Shown: positions 46,860-56,006, counted from the stretch's first letter. The stretch: DNA of 64,000 bases from Streptomyces sp. YS415 (GCF_023544665.1 NZ_JAMJFL010000026.1:1-64000), one strand, 5' to 3'. The notes: generated by a model not told the origin, from the sequence alone. Numbers and translations are program-made.

Positions 46860-49127
46860 ATGCAACTCGCCGCGATCATCGTGTCGATGGTCCTGATGGC
46901 AGTCGGCGTCGCCCTGTTCGGCCGTGCCATCCTGCAGATCGTCCGCTTCATGATGCTGGGCCAGCCGCTCCCGGCCGGGGCCCGGACCGACGACCCCGTC
47001 CTGCGGACCGTCACCGTGGCCAAGGAGTTCCTCGGCCACACCAGGATGAACCGCTGGGGCGTCGTCGGCATCGCGCACTGGTTCGTGGCGATCGGCTTCT
47101 ACACGCTGCTGCTGACCATCGTGAACGCCATCGGCCAGCTCTTCCAGGCCGACTGGCTGCTCCCGGTCATCGGCGAATGGGCGCCGTACAACGTCTTCGT
47201 CGAGTTCATCGGCACCATGACGGTCCTCGGCATTCTGGTGCTGATCGTCATCCGGCAGCTGTCGCGGCCGGGCAAGGCGGGCCGCAAGTCCCGGTTCGCG
47301 GGCTCCAACACGGGCCAGGCGTACTTCGTCGAGGCGGTCATCCTCACCGTCGGCGTCTGCATCTTCATGCTGCACGCGCTCGAGGGCGCCCAGCACCACG
47401 TGGACAGCTACGAGGCGTCCTTCTTCATCTCGTACCCCGTGGTCTCCGCCCTGGAGGGCCTGGACCTCTCCACGCTGCAGAACCTCACCTACTTCTTCGC
47501 GGCCCTGAAGATCGCGGCCTCCTTCATCTGGATGATCACGGTCGCCCTGAAGACCGACATGGGCGTGGCCTGGCACCGCTTCCTCGCCTTCCCGAACATC
47601 TGGTTCAAGCGCAACGCCGACGGCGCCACCTCGCTGGGCGCGCTGCTGCCGATGACCTCCGGCGGCAAGCCGATCGACTTCACCGACCCCGGTGAGGACG
47701 ACGTCTTCGGCGTCTCCCAGGTCGAGCAGTTCTCCTGGAAGGGCCTGCTGGACTTCTCCACCTGCACCGAGTGCGGCCGCTGCCAGTCGCAGTGCCCGGC
47801 CTGGAACACGGGCAAGCCGCTCTCCCCCAAGCTCCTCATCATGTCGCTGCGCGACCACGCGCACGCCAAGGCCCCGTACCTGCTCGCGGGCGGCGGCAAG
47901 ACCATGGAGGGCGAGGAGAAGGCGTCCGAGGAGCAGCTGGCCGGGGTGCCCGCCGCCGCGCTGGCCGAGGCCGAGCGTCCCCTCATCGGCACCGCCGAGG
48001 AGAACGGCGTCATCGACCCGGACGTCCTGTGGTCCTGCACCACCTGCGGCGCCTGCGTGGAGCAGTGCCCGGTGGACATCGAGCACATCGACCACATCGT
48101 CGACATGCGCCGCTACCAGGTGATGATCGAGTCCGCGTTCCCGTCCGAGGCGGGCACGATGCTCAAGAACCTGGAGAAGAAGGGCAACCCCTGGGGCCTG
48201 GCCAAGAAGCAGCGCCTGGAGTGGACGAAGGAAGTCGACTTCGAGGTGCCGGTCGTCGGCAAGGACATCGAGGACCTGTCCGAGGTCGAGTACCTGTACT
48301 GGGTGGGCTGCGCCGGCGCCCTCGAGGACCGCGCCAAGAAGACCACCAAGGCCTTCGCCGAGCTCCTCCACATGGCCGGCGTCACCTTCGCCATCATGGG
48401 CGGCGACGAGAAGTGCACCGGTGACTCCGCCCGCCGCCTCGGCAACGAGCCCTTGTTCCAGGAGCTCGGCATGGAGAACGTCGCCGCGCTGAACATGGCG
48501 TTCGGCGAGGACGACGAGGACGAGAGCACCAAGAAGCCCAAGTCGGCCAAGAAGATCGTCGCCACCTGCCCGCACTGCCTCAACACGCTCGGCAACGAGT
48601 ACCCGCAGCTCGGCGGCGACTACGAGGTCATCCACCACACCCAGCTGCTGCAGCACCTGGTGGACGAGGGCAAGCTGGTCCCGGTGACCCCGGTCGAGGG
48701 CATCATCACCTACCACGACCCCTGCTACCTGGGCCGCCACAACAAGATCTACACGCCGCCGCGCGAGATCATCGCCAACGTCCCGGGCCTGCGCAACGAG
48801 GAGATGCACCGCCACAAGGAGCGGGGCTTCTGCTGCGGCGCCGGTGGCGCGCGGATGTGGATGGAGGAGCGGATCGGCAAGCGCATCAACAACGAGCGCG
48901 TGGACGAGGCCCTGTCCGTGAACCCGGACATCGTCTCGACGGCCTGCCCGTTCTGCCTGGTGATGCTGACCGACTCGGTCAACGGCAAGAAGAACGACGG
49001 CAAGGCCAAGGAGTCGATCCAGGTCGTCGACGTCGCCCAGCTCCTGCTGGAGTCGGTGAAGACCCCGGTCGACCCGCAGGACGCGGCGGAGTCGGAGAGC
49101 GAGCCCGAGCCGGAGCCGGTGAAGTAA
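46860..49127 (+). CDS. EtfD-like membrane Fe-S oxidoreductase
   Basis: This 755-residue protein has five transmembrane helices in residues 1-235. Two 4Fe-4S clusters follow (CTECGRCQSQCPAW and CTTCGACVEQCPVDIEH), then two CCG domains (CPHCLNTLGNEYPQLGG; GFCCGAGGARMW; CPFCLVMLTDS). This order matches the FadF/HdrD-like family. Its mycobacterial member, EtfD, passes electrons from fatty-acid oxidation through electron-transfer flavoprotein to menaquinone. The ATG at 46860 is preferred because GAGGAG lies 8 nt upstream; a GTG at 46818 would add 14 residues. It appears monocistronic, with a hairpin downstream. Confidence 0.9.
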   Translation: MQLAAIIVSMVLMAVGVALFGRAILQIVRFMMLGQPLPAGARTDDPVLRTVTVAKEFLGHTRMNRWGVVGIAHWFVAIGFYTLLLTIVNAIGQLFQADWLLPVIGEWAPYNVFVEFIGTMTVLGILVLIVIRQLSRPGKAGRKSRFAGSNTGQAYFVEAVILTVGVCIFMLHALEGAQHHVDSYEASFFISYPVVSALEGLDLSTLQNLTYFFAALKIAASFIWMITVALKTDMGVAWHRFLAFPNIWFKRNADGATSLGALLPMTSGGKPIDFTDPGEDDVFGVSQVEQFSWKGLLDFSTCTECGRCQSQCPAWNTGKPLSPKLLIMSLRDHAHAKAPYLLAGGGKTMEGEEKASEEQLAGVPAAALAEAERPLIGTAEENGVIDPDVLWSCTTCGACVEQCPVDIEHIDHIVDMRRYQVMIESAFPSEAGTMLKNLEKKGNPWGLAKKQRLEWTKEVDFEVPVVGKDIEDLSEVEYLYWVGCAGALEDRAKKTTKAFAELLHMAGVTFAIMGGDEKCTGDSARRLGNEPLFQELGMENVAALNMAFGEDDEDESTKKPKSAKKIVATCPHCLNTLGNEYPQLGGDYEVIHHTQLLQHLVDEGKLVPVTPVEGIITYHDPCYLGRHNKIYTPPREIIANVPGLRNEEMHRHKERGFCCGAGGARMWMEERIGKRINNERVDEALSVNPDIVSTACPFCLVMLTDSVNGKKNDGKAKESIQVVDVAQLLLESVKTPVDPQDAAESESEPEPEPVK

Positions 49128-49144
49128 CGGCCGCGGTACGCCGG

Positions 49145-49174
49145 ACGCCCCCTGCCCGCCCGGGTGGGGGGCGT
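49145..49174 (+). terminator. Terminator after the Fe-S oxidoreductase
   Basis: ACGCCCCC pairs with GGGGGCGT, followed by TT. It begins 18 bp past the stop codon. Confidence 0.65.
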
Positions 49175-49227
49175 TTGCCGTGATGGCCCACACTGGGACC
49201 AAGGAACCGATCCGGGAAGGCTGCCGC

Positions 49228-49512
49228 ATGATCATCTTCGGTACCAAGGGCTACCTGTACCAGCTGGCGATACTCACCCTGATCTGCGCCCAGTGCGGCA
49301 ACCCCGCCGCGCACACGCTGCGCAAGCGGGTCACCAAGTTCACGCTGTTCTTCGTGCCGCTGTTCCCGTTCTCCACGAAGTACTCGACGCAGTGCACCTT
49401 CTGCGGCGCCGAGCAGAAGCTGACGAAGGAACAGGCCGAGCAGCTCCAGGCGCAGGGTGCGGGGGGCACCGCCCAGCCGTACGGCCAGCCGCAGCAGCAG
49501 CCGTACCAGTGA
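49228..49512 (+). CDS. Zinc-ribbon protein
   Basis: This is a 94-residue protein. A short hydrophobic N-terminus (IIFGTKGYLYQLAILTLI) is followed by CAQCGNPAAHTL and, later, CTFCGAEQKL, which together form a Zn ribbon. Between them lies the aromatic stretch FTLFFVPLFPFSTKY. The Gln-rich tail ends QPQQQPYQ. ATG 49228 is chosen because GGGAAGG lies 7 nt upstream. Function is unknown. Confidence 0.82.
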   Translation: MIIFGTKGYLYQLAILTLICAQCGNPAAHTLRKRVTKFTLFFVPLFPFSTKYSTQCTFCGAEQKLTKEQAEQLQAQGAGGTAQPYGQPQQQPYQ

Positions 49513-49515
49513 CGC

Positions 49516-49866
49516 TCAGGCCGCCGCGTGGGGCTGCGGGACGCGCACCCGGCGCACCAGCAGGCCGAGCACGGTGGCGTTGACCAGTCCGGCCGCCGCG
49601 GTCGCCGCGCCGAAGACGGCCGGGCTCAGCCACTCCACCGCCTGGAGGGGCGTCGTCACCAGCAGGGCGAGGAAGCTGAACGGCGCCGTGGTGATCAGCG
49701 GGTAGATGGCGGCGAAGCCCGGGTCCGGCGAGAGGTAGGCGGCGTACAGGAAGAACCCGACCGACGCCGCGACCAGCGCGAGGTACCCGCGCGAGAACCA
49801 GTTGTCGGTCGCCGGGGCCAGCAGGGTCCGCAGGCTGCGGCGGCGGGGGCGGGAGGAGCGCTCCAT
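49516..49866 (-). CDS. Small membrane protein, paralogue of 49944 (SCO4225-like)
   Basis: This 116-residue protein has a basic N-terminus RSSRPRRRSLRTLL, the signature ATDNWFSRGYLALVAASVGFFLY, and two further helices (FSFLALLVTTPLQAVEWL, AGLVNATVLGLLVRRV). GAAGGA precedes the ATG. The next gene upstream encodes the same fold with the same N-terminal signature. Its role is unknown. Confidence 0.75.
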   Translation of the reverse strand: MERSSRPRRRSLRTLLAPATDNWFSRGYLALVAASVGFFLYAAYLSPDPGFAAIYPLITTAPFSFLALLVTTPLQAVEWLSPAVFGAATAAAGLVNATVLGLLVRRVRVPQPHAAA

Positions 49867-49943
49867 GTCTGTGTCCTTCGTGAGAGGGGTCGGTGCGGTG
49901 GGGCTGCCGGCGCGGTCGTACGGCGGTGCGGCCGGCGCGGAGT

Positions 49944-50279
49944 TCACGCGTGGCGGGCGGCGCGGCTGTCGCGGATGTGGCGGCTGAGCGCGCCCACGGC
50001 GGCCGCGTTGACCAGCGCGGACAGCAGCAGCCATCCGGCCGAGAAGGCCAGGGCGAGCACCTGGGCCGGTCCGCCGCCCTCGGTGCCCGGGCCGAAGGGC
50101 AGGACCATCACCATGGTGGACAGCGGCGCCGTGAGCAGCAGGTGGGCCGAGGCGAAGAGGCTCTCCGGGAAGAGAATCGCGGCCCCGAGCGAGGCGGCGC
50201 AGACGCCCAGGTATCCCCGGGCGAGCCAGTTGTCGGTGGCGAGCGCGAGCAGTCTGCGCAGGCGGGAGTCCTTCGGCAT
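49944..50279 (-). CDS. Small membrane protein, paralogue of 49516 (SCO4225-like)
   Basis: This 111-residue protein has the same order as its neighbour: RLRRLLALATDNWLARGYLGVCA, then LLLTAPLSTMVMVLPF and AGWLLLSALVNAAAVGALSRHI. The pair arose by tandem duplication and lies 77 bp apart on one strand. Confidence 0.75.
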   Translation of the reverse strand: MPKDSRLRRLLALATDNWLARGYLGVCAASLGAAILFPESLFASAHLLLTAPLSTMVMVLPFGPGTEGGGPAQVLALAFSAGWLLLSALVNAAAVGALSRHIRDSRAARHA

Positions 50280-50591
50280 GGTGAGTCAGTCCCCTGTGGT
50301 CGTCGTCCGTGGTGCGGTGAGGTCCACAGTGGCCCGGCGGGCGCGGCCGGACATGAGTACGCGTACCTAGCGGCAGCGGTGCGGCGTACCCGAGCGAAAC
50401 CCGCGACACTCCGGCCGCAGGTGGTTCAAAAATTTACCGAACTCACGTACAACCCTTGGGCACCAGTGCGGGTCTCTTGATCGCCGACCGAGACGTGAAA
50501 CCCGGGACAACTCCCGGCGAACGCGACCGGCCGCACCCCATTGACTGCGGATGCCCCGCCAGGCATCCCCGCATGCAGCAGGAGAACCCGC
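50280..50591. other. Intergenic region upstream of the FG-GAP cluster
   Basis: No gene is seen. A less GC-rich patch (50425-50455, including aaaaatttaccgaac) probably carries the promoter of the FG-GAP gene. A perfect 7-bp hairpin (GGATGCC, 6-nt loop, GGCATCC) lies at 50549-50568, 23 bp before its start codon. Confidence 0.5.
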
Positions 50592-52064
50592 ATGCACCAG
50601 ACGCTGCGACTCGCCCTCGCGACGGCCACCGCCGCCGCTCTGACGGGCGGTCTGCTCACCTTCACGGCCGCCACCGCGACGGCCGCGGACTCCACCGCCG
50701 TCGCCAAGGCCGACTTCAACGGCGACGGGGTCGGAGACCTCGCCTTCTCCGCGGACGGCGCTTCCGTCGGCGGCAAGAAGGACGCCGGCCAGCTGGTCGT
50801 CCTCTACGGCTCCGCCGCCGGGGTCTCGTCCGCCAAGCGCGCCACCATCAGCCAGAACACCACCGGCACCCCCGGCACCGCCGAGGCCGGCGACGGCTTC
50901 GGCCAAGACACCGCCTACGCCGACTTCAACGGCGACGGCTACGACGACATCGCCGTCGGCTCGGCCGGCGAGGACATCGGCGGCGACACCGACGGCGGCA
51001 GCCTGGCCATCCTGTGGGGCTCGGCCTCCGGCATCACCGGCAAGGGCGTCACCGTCGCCGACCCGGCCCCCTCGTCGCACGACCGCTGGGGCAAGAACCT
51101 TGCCGCCGGGGACTTCGACGGCGACGGCAAGGCCGACCTGGCCGTCGGCACCAACGGCCCCACCCTCCACGTCTTCAAGGGCGGCTTCTCCGCCTCCGGC
51201 ACCGCGGGCGGCCGCTCCACCGTCAAGCCCCCGATCATGGGCTCGGACGCGGGCGGCCCGCTGAACCTGACCGCCGGCGACGTCAGCGGCGACGGCCGCA
51301 CCGACCTGGTCGTCGACGGCTTCGAGACCGAGACCCAGTACGGCTGGAACCGCAACTACTACCTCCCCGGGACCGCCGGCGGCCTGTCCACGGCCGGCAT
51401 CAAGACCCTCAAGCCCGGCGTGATCACCGCCATCGGCGACATCGACGGCGACGGCTTCGGCGACATCGTCAGCGGCGCCTATTGGAACCCCACCACCAGC
51501 AACGGCATGACCGTCCCCGACTCCGCCAAGGGCGGCAAGGTCTGGGTGACGTACGGCACGCCCACCGGCCCCGGCACCGCCAGCGGCATCACCCAGGACA
51601 CCGGCAATATCCCCGGCACCGCCGAGGGCAACGACTGGTTCGGCTACGAGCTCGACCTCGGCGACGTCAACGGCGACGGCTTCCTCGACCTCGCCGTCGG
51701 GGTCGCGGGCGAGAACATCGCCGCCGCCGCGAACACCGGTTCGGTCACCGTCCTCTACGGCACCGCCGACGGCCTGAACACCACCTCCGGCGCCCAGTCC
51801 TTCGCCCAGAGCACCGCGGGCGTGCCCGGCACCGACGAGGACAACGACTACTTCGGCCTGGACGTCAAGCTCGACGACCTCACCGGTGACGGCAAGGCCG
51901 ACCTGGCCGTCGGCTCGGGCGAGAACGCCTACAACGGCGCCGTCACCTACCTGCCGTCCGACGGCACGAAGATCACCACCACCGGCTCCCGGACCATCTC
52001 GCCGAGCACCTCGGGCGTCTCGACGACCGGCACCCCGTACTTCGGCGCCAACTTCGCCGACTGA
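50592..52064 (+). CDS. Secreted FG-GAP (integrin alpha-like) protein 1
   Basis: This 490-residue exported protein has a signal peptide ending near TATAA and seven FG-GAP/VCBS repeats. Each has a calcium-loop motif: DFNGDGVGDLA, DFNGDGYDDIA, DFDGDGKADLA, DVSGDGRTDLV, DIDGDGFGDIV, DVNGDGFLDLA and DLTGDGKADLA. Seven repeats suit a seven-bladed propeller. No enzyme domain is present. AGGAGAA precedes the ATG by 6 nt. It is the first of three tandem paralogues. Confidence 0.92.
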   Translation: MHQTLRLALATATAAALTGGLLTFTAATATAADSTAVAKADFNGDGVGDLAFSADGASVGGKKDAGQLVVLYGSAAGVSSAKRATISQNTTGTPGTAEAGDGFGQDTAYADFNGDGYDDIAVGSAGEDIGGDTDGGSLAILWGSASGITGKGVTVADPAPSSHDRWGKNLAAGDFDGDGKADLAVGTNGPTLHVFKGGFSASGTAGGRSTVKPPIMGSDAGGPLNLTAGDVSGDGRTDLVVDGFETETQYGWNRNYYLPGTAGGLSTAGIKTLKPGVITAIGDIDGDGFGDIVSGAYWNPTTSNGMTVPDSAKGGKVWVTYGTPTGPGTASGITQDTGNIPGTAEGNDWFGYELDLGDVNGDGFLDLAVGVAGENIAAAANTGSVTVLYGTADGLNTTSGAQSFAQSTAGVPGTDEDNDYFGLDVKLDDLTGDGKADLAVGSGENAYNGAVTYLPSDGTKITTTGSRTISPSTSGVSTTGTPYFGANFAD

Positions 52065-52092
52065 CCAGCCGTAGAGCGACTGACCAGCCGTA
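52058..52092. repeat. Tandem duplication spanning an FG-GAP stop codon
   Basis: CGACTGACCAGCCGTA occurs at 52058-52073 and again at 52077-52092, a 19-bp period. The first copy includes the last codon and TGA of FG-GAP protein 1. Confidence 0.8.
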
Positions 52093-52122
52093 CAGCCCAC
52101 TGATCCACCGCAGAACAGCCTC

Positions 52123-52147
52123 GGGCCCGCACCGCGCGTGCGGGCCC
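52123..52147 (+). terminator. Hairpin between FG-GAP genes 1 and 2
   Basis: A perfect 10-bp stem (GGGCCCGCAC with GTGCGGGCCC) has a 5-nt loop. It is close to the ribosome site of gene 2 (GGAG 52155), so it may attenuate rather than fully terminate. Confidence 0.65.
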
Positions 52148-52165
52148 CCCGACTGGAGTCCCGTC

Positions 52166-53587
52166 TTGCGCACTCTCGTGATCGCCGCCGCCCTCACCAC
52201 CGGCGTGCTCACCGCCCTGCCCGCGACCCCCGCCGTCGCCGCCCCCTCCGGGCTCGCGAGCGACTTCAACGGCGACGGCTACCGGGACATCGCCATCGGC
52301 GCCATGGGCGCCGACGTCGGCTCGGCGAGCGGCGCCGGTGCCGTGGTCGTGCTGTACGGCTCGTCCTCGGGCGTTCCGGCCACCAAGAAGGCCGTGATCA
52401 CCCAGAACTCCACCGGCGTCCCCGGCACCGCCGAGTCCGACGACCGCTTCGGCGCGAGCCTCGCCACCGGCGACCTCAACAAGGACGGCTACGCCGACCT
52501 CGTCGTGGGCTCCGAGTTCGAGAGCATCGGCACCCGCAAGGGCGTCGGCAGCGCCACCGTCATCTGGGGCGGTTCCGCGGGCCTGACCGGCGGCTCGGCG
52601 CTGCCGCAGCCCCCGGCCGAGGAACTCGGCGAGTGGGGCGGCTACTCGCGGGGCCTCGCCACCGGCGACTTCGACGGCGACGGCGACACGGACGTCACCG
52701 CCACCGGCCAGACCCACACCCACCTCTACCAGGGCCCCTTCACCCGCACCGGCACCCCGGTCGGCCACACCGGCGTCTACGAGCCGGGCACGACGTACGA
52801 GGTCGTCGCGGGCGACCTCACCGGCGACGGGAAGGCCGAGCGGGTGTACCCGCTCCTGCACGACGGCGACCCGGGCGGCGACATCCGCTACTTCCACCAC
52901 GACCTCGGCGGCTGGGACCAGCACCCCGAGTCCGACTACGCCATGGTGGCCCTGCCGAAGGCCGACGGCACCCTCGGCGCGAGCGGCGACATCAACGGCG
53001 ACGGCTACGGCGACCTCGTCCTCGGCGACTACGCGGGCCCCGCCGCCCTCAAGGGCGGCCGCATCACCGTCTGGTACGGCGGCCCCGGCGGCCCCGACCC
53101 GCAGCAGGCGCCCACCGTCGTCCACCAGGACACCCCGGGCGTGCCCGGCACCGACGAGGAGGCCGACCTGTTCGGCTCCGCGGTCGACGTCGGCGACATC
53201 AACGGCGACAAGTACGCCGACGTCGTCGTCGGCGCCTGGGGCGAGGACATCGGCTCGGCCCGCGACGCCGGCTCGGTGACCGTCCTGTTCGGCTCGGCCT
53301 CCGGTCTGAGCACCACCGGCGCCAAGTCGTACACCCAGAACACCGCGGGCGTGCCCGGCGGCGCCGAGAGCGGCGACGCCTTCGGCATGGGCGTCCGGCT
53401 GCTCGACCTCGACAAGAACGGCAAGGCCGACCTGGTGACCGGCGCGGGCTACGAGAACAGCAACGGCTCCGTCACCTACCTGCGCGGCACCGCCTCCGGC
53501 CTGACCACCACCGGCGCCACGTCCCTCACCGCCGCCGGCGCCGGCCTCAAGGGCAGCGCGGCCTTCGGCTGGGACCTCGCCAAGTGA
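52166..53587 (+). CDS. Secreted FG-GAP (integrin alpha-like) protein 2
   Basis: This 473-residue paralogue starts with TTG, 7 nt after GGAG. The signal peptide (LVIAAALTTGVLTALPATPAVAA) is followed by seven repeats. Five keep full calcium loops (DFNGDGYRDIA, DLNKDGYADLV, DFDGDGDTDVT, DINGDGYGDLV, DINGDKYADVV). The fourth, DLTGDGKAERV, has lost its last acidic ligand, and the seventh reads DLDKNGKADLV. It lies 101 bp after protein 1. Confidence 0.9.
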   Translation: MRTLVIAAALTTGVLTALPATPAVAAPSGLASDFNGDGYRDIAIGAMGADVGSASGAGAVVVLYGSSSGVPATKKAVITQNSTGVPGTAESDDRFGASLATGDLNKDGYADLVVGSEFESIGTRKGVGSATVIWGGSAGLTGGSALPQPPAEELGEWGGYSRGLATGDFDGDGDTDVTATGQTHTHLYQGPFTRTGTPVGHTGVYEPGTTYEVVAGDLTGDGKAERVYPLLHDGDPGGDIRYFHHDLGGWDQHPESDYAMVALPKADGTLGASGDINGDGYGDLVLGDYAGPAALKGGRITVWYGGPGGPDPQQAPTVVHQDTPGVPGTDEEADLFGSAVDVGDINGDKYADVVVGAWGEDIGSARDAGSVTVLFGSASGLSTTGAKSYTQNTAGVPGGAESGDAFGMGVRLLDLDKNGKADLVTGAGYENSNGSVTYLRGTASGLTTTGATSLTAAGAGLKGSAAFGWDLAK

Positions 53588-53619
53588 CCCGACCCCGAGC
53601 CCGTCAGGAGACCCCCGTC

Positions 53620-54954
53620 ATGTCCCGACGCACCGCCGCCGCACTCGCCGCGGCCCTCCTCGCCACCGGCGTCACGCCGCTGTTCCTCACCGCCCCCGCC
53701 ACGGCGGCCGTCGCCAAGCACTACGACGACTTCAACGGCGACGGCCACCGCGACGTGGCGTACGGCGGCTACAACGCCGTCGGCCAGTCCGGCGGCACCG
53801 TCACCGTCGTCTACGGCACCGCGAGCGGCCTCGACACCGCGCACCCGAAGGCCATCCACCAGGACACCGCCGGCATCCCCGGCACCGACGAGGAGGACGA
53901 CCAGTTCGGCGCCTCCCTCGCCAGTGCCGACCTGAACAAGGACGGCTACGCGGACCTGATCGTCGGCAACCCCACCGAGCACGTCGGGAGCCAGCAGTAC
54001 CGCGGCGCGGTCACCGTCGTCTGGGGCTCCGCCTCCGGCCTGTCCGGCGGCACCAACCTGGCCTTGAAGTCCGGCGCCCAGGGTCACTTCGGGCGCGACC
54101 TCGCCACCGGCGACTTCAACGGCGACGGCTCGCCCGACCTCGCGGTGGTCGGCGGCGGCGAGACCTGGCTGTACCGCGGCGGCTTCACCAAGTCCGGCAC
54201 GACCGGCGCCGTCAGCGAGATCGACAAGGAGGGGGCGGGCTGGTACTCGTACAGCCTCGCCGCCGGCAAGGTCAACGGCGACGGCAGGACCGACCTGGTC
54301 GTCCTCGGCGAGCAGTTCGTCGACGGTCAGCCCGTCGAGCGCGCCTGGTACCTCAAGGGCGCCTCGGGCGGCCTGACCTCCGGCCCGTCCAAGACGGTCA
54401 CCGCCACGACCGCCGCGATCGGCGACTTCGACAAGAACGGCTACGGCGACATCGCCTTCGGCAGGCCCGACTCCCACGACGGCAAGGGCTCCGTGCTCGT
54501 CTGGCGCGGCGCCTCCGCCGGCCCGAGCGGCTCGGCGATGTACAACCAGGCCAGCTCCGGCGTCTCCGGCAGCGCCGAGGCGGGCGACAACTTCGGCTAC
54601 GCCCTCTCGGCCGGCGACGTGAACGGCGACGGCTACGCGGACCTCGCGGTCGGCGTTCCGCACGAGGACGTCAGCGGCAAGGAGGACCAGGGCGGGGTGA
54701 CCCTGTTCCGCGGCGGCTCCGGCGGCCTGGACGGCATGCGCTCCGCCTGGATCCCGCAGACCGTGACCGGCCCGGCGGAGTCCCACTCCGCCTTCGGGTA
54801 CACCCTGCGCCTGCGCGACCTCACCAAGGACGGCAAGGCCGACCTCGGCATCGGAGCGGCGGGCACCGCGCTGGTCCTGCGCGGCGCCACCGGCACCCCG
54901 ACGGCCACCGGCGCCTTCGTCCTGCCGGAACTCGGCGGAACCTTCGCGGACTGA
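53620..54954 (+). CDS. Secreted FG-GAP (integrin alpha-like) protein 3
   Basis: This 444-residue paralogue has a signal peptide ending APATAA and seven repeats (DFNGDGHRDVA, DLNKDGYADLI, DFNGDGSPDLA, KVNGDGRTDLV, DFDKNGYGDIA, DVNGDGYADLA, DLTKDGKADLG). It starts 32 bp after gene 2 with AGGAG 9 nt upstream, so genes 2 and 3 probably share a transcript. A hairpin follows the stop. Confidence 0.92.
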   Translation: MSRRTAAALAAALLATGVTPLFLTAPATAAVAKHYDDFNGDGHRDVAYGGYNAVGQSGGTVTVVYGTASGLDTAHPKAIHQDTAGIPGTDEEDDQFGASLASADLNKDGYADLIVGNPTEHVGSQQYRGAVTVVWGSASGLSGGTNLALKSGAQGHFGRDLATGDFNGDGSPDLAVVGGGETWLYRGGFTKSGTTGAVSEIDKEGAGWYSYSLAAGKVNGDGRTDLVVLGEQFVDGQPVERAWYLKGASGGLTSGPSKTVTATTAAIGDFDKNGYGDIAFGRPDSHDGKGSVLVWRGASAGPSGSAMYNQASSGVSGSAEAGDNFGYALSAGDVNGDGYADLAVGVPHEDVSGKEDQGGVTLFRGGSGGLDGMRSAWIPQTVTGPAESHSAFGYTLRLRDLTKDGKADLGIGAAGTALVLRGATGTPTATGAFVLPELGGTFAD

Positions 54955-55031
54955 CCCCCGGCGGCCCTGACCCCGCGGCCCTGACTCAACCCCCAGTCCC
55001 CCCTTAGGGGATGTCACAGCTCGGCCGCAAA

Positions 55032-55057
55032 GCCGGGCCCGGAAGCCCGGGCCCGGC
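55032..55057 (+). terminator. Terminator after the FG-GAP cluster
   Basis: A perfect 11-bp stem (GCCGGGCCCGG with CCGGGCCCGGC) has a 4-nt loop. Confidence 0.7.
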
Positions 55058-55091
55058 ACGTCACTCTCCGGGACCAGGTACGTTCGAAGAC

Positions 55092-55994
55092 GTGGCTGGA
55101 TTCAGGATCGGACGCGGCGGCCGGGACAACCGGGCCCCGCAAACGCGAGGGCAACAACCTCCGTACGGGCAGCAGGGGCCGTCGCAGGGCTACCCCCCGC
55201 CGCCGCAGCAGCCGTACCCCGGCGGCTACGGCGGCCAGGGCCATGGCCAGGGCTACGGCGGCCAGGGCGGCGCCCATGGCGGCGGTTACGGCGGTCATGG
55301 CGAGCCGGAGTACTTCGGCGACGGTGGCGCACACCACCCGCAGGGCCCGGACCCGTACGCGGCGAACAACCCTGGCCACACCCAGGCGTTCTCGGTCCAC
55401 GACGACGCCTACTCCCAGGGGCAGACCTACCACGCCGGCGTGGCCCCCGTGGGCCCCCGCCTGCACTGGAAGGACCTCCTGAGGGGCATCGTCCTGTCCC
55501 CCGCCAGGACCTTCCTCCAGATGCGGGACTACGCGATGTGGGGCCCCGCCCTGATCGTGACGTTCCTCTACGGCCTGCTCGCGGTCTTCGGCTTCGACGG
55601 CGCCCGCGAGGACGCGATCAACGCGACCCTGTCCAACGCGGTCCCGATCGTGCTGACCACGGCGATCGCCATGGTCCTGTCCGCCTTCATCCTGGGCGTG
55701 GTCACCCACACCCTGGCGCGCCAGATCGGCGGCAACGGCGCCTGGCAGCCGACGGTCGGCCTGTCGATGCTGATCATGTCGCTGACGGACACCCCCCGCC
55801 TGGTCGTGGCCATGTTCTTCGGCGGCGACGCGGCCTTCGTCCAGCTCCTCGGGTGGGCGACCTGGGTGGCGGCCGGCGCCCTGCTGACGGTGATGGTCAG
55901 CCGCTCCCACGACCTGCCGTGGCCGAAGGCGCTGGGCGCGTCCGCGATCCAGCTGGTGGCCCTGCTGTCGATCGTGAAGCTGGGCACGTTCTAG
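55092..55994 (+). CDS. Yip1-family membrane protein with Gly/Gln/Tyr-rich N-terminus
   Basis: This is a 300-residue protein. Residues 15-95 are low-complexity (GGYGGQGHGQGYGGQGG and similar) and likely disordered. After LHWKDLLRGIVLSPARTFLQMRDYAMWGP come about five transmembrane helices of Yip1 type (ALIVTFLYGLLAVFGF, VPIVLTTAIAMVLSAFILG, LSMLIMSLTDTPRLVV and others). The GTG is chosen as the start of the conserved AGFRIGRG. It lacks a clear ribosome site, and TACGTT 7 nt upstream suggests a leaderless transcript. Confidence 0.8.
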   Translation: MAGFRIGRGGRDNRAPQTRGQQPPYGQQGPSQGYPPPPQQPYPGGYGGQGHGQGYGGQGGAHGGGYGGHGEPEYFGDGGAHHPQGPDPYAANNPGHTQAFSVHDDAYSQGQTYHAGVAPVGPRLHWKDLLRGIVLSPARTFLQMRDYAMWGPALIVTFLYGLLAVFGFDGAREDAINATLSNAVPIVLTTAIAMVLSAFILGVVTHTLARQIGGNGAWQPTVGLSMLIMSLTDTPRLVVAMFFGGDAAFVQLLGWATWVAAGALLTVMVSRSHDLPWPKALGASAIQLVALLSIVKLGTF

Positions 55995-56006
55995 GACATA
56001 CGTACG

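Noticed and set aside
46263..49247. 994-codon minus-strand open frame
   Set aside because: It is antisense to the Fe-S oxidoreductase, with His/Gln/Val-rich shadow composition and no domains.
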